Shown here: positions 56,405 to 64,000 of the stretch, one piece after another | Layout: the number at the start of each line of letters is the position of its first letter | Numbering within the stretch: position 1 is the first letter of the stretch | Assembly (NCBI GenBank): GCA_932294295.1 | Contig: OW028586.1 | Location: 6,787,701 to 6,851,700, forward strand | DNA from: Alitta virens | Taxonomy: Eukaryota > Annelida > Polychaeta > Phyllodocida > Nereididae | Direction: 5' to 3' | DNA length: 64,000 nucleotides | Made by a program: the position numbers and the translations under genes | Notes under the pieces: generated by a model | The model's input: the letters and a program-made list of their open reading frames with translations, nothing else | Databases searched by the model: none | What the model was told of the DNA's origin: nothing

Positions 56405-57821
56405 TTCACACAGCTGCATCCCATGACAGGAGTTTGTCAAGTACTCTCTATAGGTCACAAGTATTAAGTTTCATCTAATTTAGGAAATTTGTGGTTTAGC
56501 TGCTTACAAGTGGCAAAAAATTACAATAAGCTAATGGTTTTTATACATGTTTTATATTGGAAAGCTTAGAGCATAAGCTATCCAATGCTGTATCACTCAA
56601 AAAGCTAAATCCCGTTTTCTTGTGTACAGTTGGCTGTCAATAAAGGAAGGTGATGTCATTTTGGGATGTCCTGTGTTACATCCTTATGCCAGTTTCTACC
56701 AGTTAAACCCCTGCTTAGGCTCAAATAAATGAAAGAACTGAACATCATTCGTTTGTTTCTATTTCTTCTATCTGTTAGCCATGTTTAAAGACTAGTTCCA
56801 ACCTTCTACTCGCTGTTTTTACAAAGATATGCAACATATATCAAGTTAAGAAAATGTGTCCCTTTTGACATTAGAAAAAAACATAATATTTTTGATTTGG
56901 GCAAGTCTGCCTTGAGTCTGCACAATGTGTATAATATTGTTATGGTCAAATGCTCATAAGCCACATTTCTGTGAATTCTGTCAGACATGACATTAGATGT
57001 TAGTATATGGCTACTGCATTAAATGATTTACATCCAATTGAATATCAGGGCTACAATGCTCAAAACCTAAGCTTCAATTTGATGTGTGATACAACACATC
57101 TAGTTGTGAATAACCTATAGCTGGTAGTAGCTGAATTTTTGGGAAGCAAACGAAATGCTAAGATGTTAGTTGAATGACAGACACCAACCTCATTATTGTA
57201 TTCCGCTACAGTATTCAGGAATAATATTTTTCACAGGATATTTCACACAATGAGTGGTAGATAATTGAGTGGAGAAAAAAGAAAGGGAGAGGGACAGAAT
57301 AATATCTGATCCTGTTACGTCTCTTGACATCTGACCATGGAGTCACTATAAATAACTCCATGCTCTGACTAACAGCTCGTCGTAAGCTTGACTTTGCCTG
57401 CAAAACAGGACGTCACAGTTTGCTATATTCTAAATTTAAGGTTTATACTGACACATTTAAGTGTTTGGGAAGTGTAAATCTGTCAGTTATAACAAGAGGA
57501 TAGTACTTCATGGCGACTTTGCATAATTTGAGCTTGTTATTAGTTATCACTACATTGTAGCAATCAAATAACAAGAAAAAGTTTCTGGCCCAAAATTACT
57601 GTGAAACACAAAATAGAACATCTTAATACTCATGACCAAATGAATAACTCGAAAAAACTAATTTCTTAAAACGATGACAAAAAGAAAACATGAATTTTTC
57701 CATTAATTTCAAGAAAATTTTGATCAGTCAACAAAGCTTCATCCACATGCTTTAAATTTTACAGAATGTATTTATGAATCGATCATTACACAAAGTAATG
57801 TTGGCACGATTACATATTTCT

Positions 57822-57896
57822 GCTCAGATCAGAGTATAATTATGACAACATAAATGATTCAGTCATATGCTTGTCTTTAATATTCATCATTTCTGC
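57822..57896 (-). ncRNA. SNORD27-like snoRNA, intron 2 copy c
   Basis: Boxes and guide identical to copies a and b. It is in the first of two short (about 1.96-kb) units. Confidence 0.75.
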
Positions 57897-58306
57897 AGGT
57901 CTGATAAGCTATTAACAAATATATAAAAATGAACGTCAGGATAATATAATAATATACTGCACCAAAATTATTTCAACAGTGTATTACTGGCTTCAACAAT
58001 TCAGTGGAATGAAGTTCAAAACACATAATGACGTACTGTATATACAAGTTTCTTATGTTTCTTTATATTTATAAATATGCCCGCCCAGGAAAGCTACATA
58101 TTGTCACACAAACACATACACATTGCATAGCTAAAGTAATTCGGCACTTTAAGTGCCATTGTTATGGCTTACGGAGGGCGCTGGTTTGGACTATGCCTGT
58201 ATTTAGTTAAGTAATCACAGTAATGGCAAACAATGTATCAATGCCAAGGTGACCTTCACAACCATTCAAATGCCAGAATCAATGGGACTACACTGTTGTG
58301 ATCAGA

Positions 58307-58380
58307 TCAGAGTATATTTGACTACATAATAACTTAGTTATTTCAGATAGTCATATGCTTTAAAATTAATTCATCATATC
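58307..58380 (-). ncRNA. Diverged SNORD27 paralogue with shifted D', copy 2
   Basis: Same structure as the copy at 56,328: box C at 58377-58371 and the AAGCATATGACTAT guide before CTGA. Confidence 0.58.
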
Positions 58381-59782
58381 TTTCACACAGCTGCATCCCA
58401 TGACAAGAGTTTGTCAAGTACTCTCTATAGGTCACAAGTATTAAGTTTCATCTAATTTAGGAAATTTGTGGTTTAGCTGCTTACAAGTGGCAAAAAATTA
58501 CAATAAGCTAATGGTTTTTATACATGTTTTATATTGGAAAGCTTAGAGCATAAGCTATCCAATGCTGTATCACTCAAAAAGCTAAATCCCGTTTTCTTGT
58601 GTACAGTTGGCTGTCAATAAAGGAAGGTGATGTCATTTTGGGATGTCCTGTGTTACATCCTTATGTCCTGTGTTACATCCTTATGCCAGTTTCTACCAGT
58701 TAAACCCTGCTTAGGCTCAAATAAATGAAATAACTGAACATCATTCGTTTGTTTCTATTTCTTCTATCTGTTAGCCATGTTTAAAGACTAGTTCCAACCT
58801 TCTACTCGCTGTTTTTACAAATATATGCAACATATATCAAGTTAAGAAAATGTGTCCCTTTTCACATTAGAAAAAAACATAATATTTTTGATTTGGGCAA
58901 GTCTGCCTTGAGTCTGCACAATGTGTATAATATTGTTATGGTCAAATGCTCATAAGCCACATTTCTGTGAATTCTGTCAGACATGACATTAGATGTTAGT
59001 ATATGGCTACTGCATTAAATGATTTACATCCAATTGAATATCAGGGCTACAATGCTCAAAACCTAAGCTTCAATTTGATGTGTGATACAACACATCTAGT
59101 TGTGAATAACCTATAGCTGGTAGTAGCTGAATTTTTGGGAAGCAAACGAAATGCTAAGATGTTAGTTGAATGACAGACACCAACCTCATTATTGTATTCC
59201 GCTACAGTATTCAGGAATAATATTTTTCACAGGATATTTCACACAATGAGTGGTAGATAATTGAGTGGAGAAAAAAGAAAAGGAGAGGGACAGAATAATA
59301 TCTGATCCTGTTACGTCTCTTGACTCTGACTAACAGCTAGTCGTAAGCTTGACTTTGCCTGCAAAACAAGACGTTACAGTTTGCTATATTCTAAATTTAA
59401 GGTTTATACTGACACATTAAAGTGTTTGGGAAGTGTAAATCTGTCAGTTATAACAAGAGGATAGTACTTCATGGCGACTTTGCATAATTTGAGCTTGTTA
59501 TTAGTTATTACTACATTGTAGCAATCAAATAACAAGAAAAAGTTTCTGGCCCAAAATTGCTGTGAAACACAAAATAGAACATCTTAATACTCATGACCAA
59601 ATGAATAACTCGAAAAAACTAATTTCTTAAAACGATGACAAAAAGATTACATGAATTTTTCCATTAATTTCAAGAAAATTTTGATCAGTCAACAAAGCTT
59701 CATCCACATGCTTTAAATTTTACAGAATGTATTTATGAATCGATCATTACACAAAGTAATGTTGGCACGATTACATATTTCT

Positions 59783-59857
59783 GCTCAGATCAGAGTATAA
59801 TTATGACAACATAAATGATTCAGTCATATGCTTGTCTTTAATATTCATCATTTCTGC
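59783..59857 (-). ncRNA. SNORD27-like snoRNA, intron 2 copy d
   Basis: Boxes and guide intact, sequence apparently identical to copy c over its full length, consistent with a very recent duplication. Confidence 0.75.
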
Positions 59858-60267
59858 AGGTCTGATAAGCTATTAACAAATATATAAAAATGAACGTCAG
59901 GATAATATAATAATATACTGCACCAAAATTATTTCAACAGTGTATTACTGGCTTCAACAATTCAGTGGAATGAAGTTCAAAACACATAATGACGTACTGT
60001 ATATACAAGTTTCTTATGTTTCTTTATATTTATAAATATGCCCGCCCAGGAAAGCTACATATTGTCACACAAACACATACACATTGCATAGCTAAAGTAA
60101 TTCAGCACTTTAAGTGCCATTGTTATGGCTTACGGAGGGCGCTGGTTTGGACTATGCCTGTATTTAGTTAAGTAATCACAGTAATGGCAAACAATGTATC
60201 AATGCCAAGGTGACCTTCACAACCATTCAAATGCCAGAATCAATGGGACTACACTGTTGTGATCAGA

Positions 60268-60342
60268 TCAGAGTATATTTGACTACATAATAACTTAGTT
60301 ATTTCAGATAGTCATATGCTTTAAAATTAATTCATCATATCT
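60268..60342 (-). ncRNA. Diverged SNORD27 paralogue with shifted D', copy 3
   Basis: Same structure, box C at 60338-60332. A fourth counterpart near 62,485-62,515 keeps box C but has lost the guide by deletion. Confidence 0.58.
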
Positions 60343-61742
60343 TTCACACAGCTGCATCCCATGACAAGAGTTTGTCAAGTACTCTCTATAGGTCACAAGT
60401 ATTAAGTTTCATCTAATTTAGGAAATTTGTGGTTTAGCTGCTTACAAGTGGCAAAAAATTACAATAAGCTAATGGTTTTTATACATGTTTTATATTGGAA
60501 AGCTTAGAGCATAAGCTATCCAATGCTGTATCACTCAAAAAGCTAAATCCCGTTTTCTTGTGTACAGTTGGCTGTCAATAAAGGAAGGTGATGTCATTTT
60601 GGGATGTCCTGTGTTACATCCTTATGTCCTGTGTTACATCCTTATGCCAGTTTCTACCAGTTAAACCCTGCTTAGGCTCAAATAAATGAAATAACTGAAC
60701 ATCATTCGTTTGTTTCTATTTCTTCTATCTGTTAGCCATGTTTAAAGACTAGTTCCAACCTTCTACTCGCTGTTTTTACAAATATATGCAACATATATCA
60801 AGTTAAGAAAATGTGTCCCTTTTCACATTAGAAAAAAACATAATATTTTTGATTTGGGCAAGTCTGCCTTGAGTCTGCACAATGTGTATAATATTGTTAT
60901 GGTCAAATGCTCATAAGCCACATTTCTGTGAATTCTGTCAGACATGACATTAGATGTTAGTATATGGCTACTGCATTAAATGATTTACATCCAATTGAAT
61001 ATCAGGGCTACAATGCTCAAAACCTAAGCTTCAATTTGATGTGTGATACAACACATCTAGTTGTGAATAACCTATAGCTGGTAGTAGCTGAATTTTTGGG
61101 AAGCAAACGAAATGCTAAGATGTTAGTTGAATGACAGACACCAACCTCATTATTGTATTCCGCTACAGTATTCAGGAATAATATTTTTCACAGGATATTT
61201 CACACAATGAGTGGTAGATAATTGAGTGGAGAAAAAAGAAAGGGAGAGGGACAGAATAATATCTGATCCTGTTACGTCTCTTGACTCTGACTAACAGCTA
61301 GTCGTAAGCTTGACTTTGCCTGCAAAACAAGACGTTACAGTTTGCTATATTCTAAATTTAAGGTTTATACTGACACATTAAAGTGTTTGGGAAGTGTAAA
61401 TCTGTCAGTTATAACAAGAGGATAGTACTTCATGGCGACTTTGCATAATTTGAGCTTGTTATTAGTTATTACTACATTGTAGCAATCAAATAACAAGAAA
61501 AAGTTTCTGGCCCAAAATTGCTGTGAAACACAAAATAGAACATCTTAATACTCATGACCAAATGAATAACTCGAAAAAACTAATTTCTTAAAACGATGAC
61601 AAAAAGATTACATGAATTTTTCCATTAATTTCAAGAAAATTTTGATCAGTCAACAAAGCTTCATCCACATGCTTTAAATTTTACAGAATGTATTTATGAA
61701 TCGATCATTACACAAAGTAATGTTGGCACGATTACATATTTC

Positions 61743-61818
61743 TGCTCAGATCAGAGTATAATTATGACAACATAAATGATTCAGTCATATGCTTGTCTTT
61801 AATATTCATCATTTCTGC
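61743..61818 (-). ncRNA. SNORD27-like snoRNA, intron 2 copy e
   Basis: Boxes and guide intact. Lies in the last array unit, closest to exon 2, about 1.1 kb from the exon 2 donor. Confidence 0.75.
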
Positions 61819-62565
61819 AGGTCTGATAAGCTATTAACAAATATATAAAAATGAACGTCAGGATAATATAATAATATACTGCACCAAAATTATTTCAACA
61901 GTGTATTACTGGCTTCAACAATTCAGTGGAATGAAGTTCAAAACACTATCGTGATTCATAAAAAGTTTGGTAAAGCTTCATCACATTTTTAAATACCCGA
62001 TTGATAATTACATTTGTATATAGATTACCCAAAGGAGAACACACATATTGTGCAAAGATCAGAATAATATATGACAACATAATAACAATTTAATTATTTC
62101 AGACAGTCATATGCTTGCTTAGAAATTTCTATGCACCATTTTGCCACTTTCTATGAAAGCTCAATTCTACTGTAATCACTATTAGATACTGCGGGTGCAA
62201 CCGAGCATGCATAATGACGTACTGTATATACAAGTTTCTTACGTTTCTTTATATTTATAAATATGCCCGCCCAGGAAAGCTACATATTGTCACACAAACA
62301 CATACACATTGCATAGCTAAAGTAATTCGGCATTTTAAGTGCCATTGTTATGGCTCAGGGAGGGCGCTGATTTGGACTATGCCTGTATTTAGTTAAGTAA
62401 TCACAGTAATGGCAAACAATGTATCAATGCCAAGGTGACCTTCACAACCATACAAATGCCAGAATCAATGGGACTACACTGTTGTGATATGCTTTAAAAT
62501 TAATTCATCATATCTTTCACACAGTTACATCCCATGACAGGAGTTGGTCAAGTGACAGTAAAATG

Positions 62566-62961
62566 TTTCGCAGGATAAAAGGTTATTGTGGAAGACTCAC
62601 TAATACGAGAATGAAACAAACACCATTTGAAAAGAAATAGTTTCATTGAAGTGTGCAATTATTTGTTTATATTCATTTGCAGTAAATGTCTGTTTTAAAG
62701 TACACTAAAGTAACCCAACGGCCCACTGTTTTGACAGTTGCAGGATTGCCTGCTTTTAAATACTATCAACTGTAAGCACCTCTGTGGTCATCTAAATTAG
62801 ATTATCTTATTAAATTCATAGAATTTCAATTACAAATTGTGGCCTGAAGTACCAAGGTTGGCCATACTACAGAGATAACTAAGAATTAAGAACTACCATG
62901 TTATGTCCATGCATGAAATGGTACAAGAACTAAGTCGCAATGAACACTTTGCAAAACTTAC
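62566..62961. other. Unique 3' flank of the array within RPS5 intron 2
   Basis: Sequence between the array and the exon 2 donor, not repeated in the window. No snoRNA boxes with a convincing guide were found. Confidence 0.45.
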
Positions 62962-63171
62962 TTCACCAGTAAGCAAATGGATGATCTCAAAAGCGTGCTT
63001 GACGATACGACCAGCCATCAACTTCTTGCCGTTGTTACGACCGTGCATCATGAGGGAACAGGTGAGACGCTCCACAATTGGGCACAGGGCCTTGCGGAAA
63101 CGCTTAACCTGGTAGCGGCCACCAGAATGGGGAAGAAATTTGGCAAACTTCTCCTTGACAGCGACGTAATC
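62962..63171 (-). CDS. RPS5: RPS5 coding exon 2
   Basis: Acceptor ATTATTTTCAG, 210 nt, donor GTAAGT, phase 0 at both ends. It encodes 70 residues starting [20 protein letters not shown], including [20 protein letters not shown] and ending IIHLLTGE. This is the core of the uS7 fold, with the RNNGKKL loop that contacts 18S rRNA. Confidence 0.97.
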
Positions 63172-63271
63172 CTGAAAATAATAATTTCAATTTATTCAAT
63201 CCTTATTTCATTTTATTTAATCATTAAACCAAATAACTAGTATTTGTTTATTATAAATAAATCCAATCATA

Positions 63272-63352
63272 AGTGACAAGTTCAGGACATAAATTTGACA
63301 ACACAGAAATTCAGTCATATGCTTGTCAATAATATTCATCATAATTGTCACT
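63272..63352 (-). ncRNA. SNORD27: C/D-box snoRNA of the SNORD27 (U27) family in RPS5 intron 1
   Basis: The minus-strand 81-nt segment starts AGTGACAA and ends TTGTCACT, an 8-bp perfect terminal stem. Box C ATGATGA is at 63342-63336, box D' CTGA at 63314-63311, a box C'-like GTTGTC follows, and box D CTGA is at 63285-63282. Directly upstream of D' is GACAAGCATATGA, complementary to the TCATATGCTTGTC near the 5' end of non-vertebrate 18S rRNA. The fifth base before D' pairs with the A that is A27 in human and A28 in yeast, the sites guided by human SNORD27 and yeast snR74. It lies about 110 bases below the exon 2 acceptor in transcript-upstream direction, compatible with intron processing. Family assignment rests on guide and boxes. 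Confidence 0.9.
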
Positions 63353-63532
63353 CCTAGCTGTTTTTACAAGCTTCTGCCTGGAAGATGAGAATATTTCAAT
63401 AGACAAAAAATTCCTAAAGTTTTTCTTCGTACTAAACAACATAATATAGTTTACATGAAATACCAACTTTAACATTGCATGATTGCAGTGCATTATAACT
63501 TTATAACCAAAATGCAGCAGTAAACAACTCAC

Positions 63533-63646
63533 TGTCAAGCTGATGTCGCTGACTTGGACATCTTCAGAAGACCATTTGCCGAAGAGCTTGATCTCTGGCA
63601 CCTCCGTGGTGGCTACGGGTTCATCCCAAACTTCAGCTGCTGCCAT
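63533..63646 (-). CDS. RPS5: RPS5 coding exon 1
   Basis: ATG at 63646-63644 in the context CAAAATGG. It encodes MAAAEVWDEPVATTEVPEIK and LFGKWSSEDVQVSDISLT (38 residues), then donor GTGAGT, phase 0. The IKLFGKWS segment is conserved in animal S5; the first 20 residues are variable, as in the family. A pyrimidine-rich TTTATTTCCAG four bases before the ATG is a likely acceptor of a 5' UTR intron. Confidence 0.95.
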
Positions 63647-63673
63647 TTTGCTGGAAATAAATAAAAACAACAT

Positions 63674-64000
63674 ATATATTGTAATTCTCGGCGTTTAGAT
63701 CAATCACAGGCCAGGAAACTTGTACAGAAGAACTGGAACTACATAGGAAAGTAATTCAAATCTCCTTAACCTTACTTTTTGAATTCCTAACTGATATGGA
63801 AGTTGTGATCATAATATGATCACATATTATGTTACATCTGCATTCTTTCGACATGTTAGAAGGGAGTAGTCAACTCGCCCAATTTTTTCTCGCCACAAAT
63901 ACAAAAATACTGACTATACATTACAAACACATTGGATTTAACACAGAATCTGAGATGAACATTCTCATAAATTGGATCATGCAATTAAACAACATTCCTC
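63674..64000. other. RPS5 5' region, likely 5' UTR intron
   Basis: Upstream of the acceptor preceding the RPS5 ATG. No pyrimidine-tract (TOP) first exon or promoter motif could be placed within the remaining 330 bases. Confidence 0.35.

Larger units (their letters stand above)
54210..62565. repeat. Tandem array of about 2-kb units in RPS5 intron 2
   Basis: A landmark ATG frame of 60 codons recurs at 56051, 58028, 59989 and 62214, i.e. spacings of 1,977, 1,961 and 2,225. The snoRNA landmark recurs at 54.4, 55.6, 57.8, 59.8 and 61.7 kb. The outer units keep a segment of about 265 bases (CTATTGTGATTCATAAAAAG to CCGAGCATGC) that is missing from the two middle units at exactly the same junction (AAACAC then ATAATGACG). 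So the middle pair arose from one another. Units are nearly identical. The first unit (54.2-55.1 kb) has lost about 1 kb internally. The 60-codon frames are not supported as genes. Confidence 0.93.

Noticed and set aside
56051..62396. Four near-identical 60-codon frames (MTYCIYKFL...) looking like a small gene family
   Set aside because: They lie antisense within the RPS5 intron array and are copied with the surrounding non-coding unit. Changes among copies show no coding constraint and there is no recognised domain.
54210..62565. Tandem array considered as a satellite or CRISPR-like array
   Set aside because: Units are about 2 kb, unique inside and located in a eukaryotic intron. No short repeat-spacer structure.

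Overview
The window is AT-rich animal nuclear DNA: intron-split genes, phase-matched extracellular-domain exons, a tRNA-derived SINE, several non-LTR retrotransposon remnants and many short terminal-inverted-repeat elements. The organism is probably a marine invertebrate. I cannot fix the phylum from this sequence. Only three protein-coding loci are well or partly supported, all on the minus strand. The rest is introns and repeats.

Layout. 1-2.5 kb: repeat-rich, with an AGCTGGC-rich inverted-repeat element carrying a 78-bp minisatellite, then an eroded LINE. 5.4-20.6 kb: exons of a secreted CCP/PAN protein (gene B, incomplete) whose long putative first intron holds a foldback transposon, a TIR element and LINEs. 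21-24 kb: SINEs, a foldback fragment and a LINE. 28.1-34.0 kb: a complete seven-exon secreted mosaic gene (gene A: signal peptide, CCP, PAN, fibronectin type II, PAN, CCP-like, Cys-rich C-terminal domain), every intron in phase 1. 34-53 kb: a mobile-element landscape, including a 5.8-kb foldback element sitting inside a SINE, several MITEs with readable target-site duplications, and a composite element carrying an exon-like segment. 53.7-63.7 kb: the ribosomal protein S5 gene (206 aa, three coding exons).

The most interesting system is inside the RPS5 introns. Intron 1 contains a well-formed C/D-box snoRNA with an 8-bp terminal stem. Its guide next to box D' matches the 5' end of 18S rRNA, as in human SNORD27/U27 and yeast snR74. 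Intron 2 is enlarged to about 8.9 kb by a tandem array of roughly 2-kb units. The array contains five further copies of the snoRNA with the guide intact, and diverged sister copies in which box D' has moved 4 nt along the guide. By the +5 rule these would target a nucleotide 4 nt upstream. So a ribosomal-protein gene hosts an expanding and apparently diversifying rRNA-modification guide family.

The two CCP/PAN genes look like neighbouring paralogues of a secreted recognition or adhesion type. Their function cannot be assigned further. Several mobile elements can be resolved from sequence alone, because SINE insertions show 13-14 bp target duplications and one MITE has a matching empty site elsewhere in the window.
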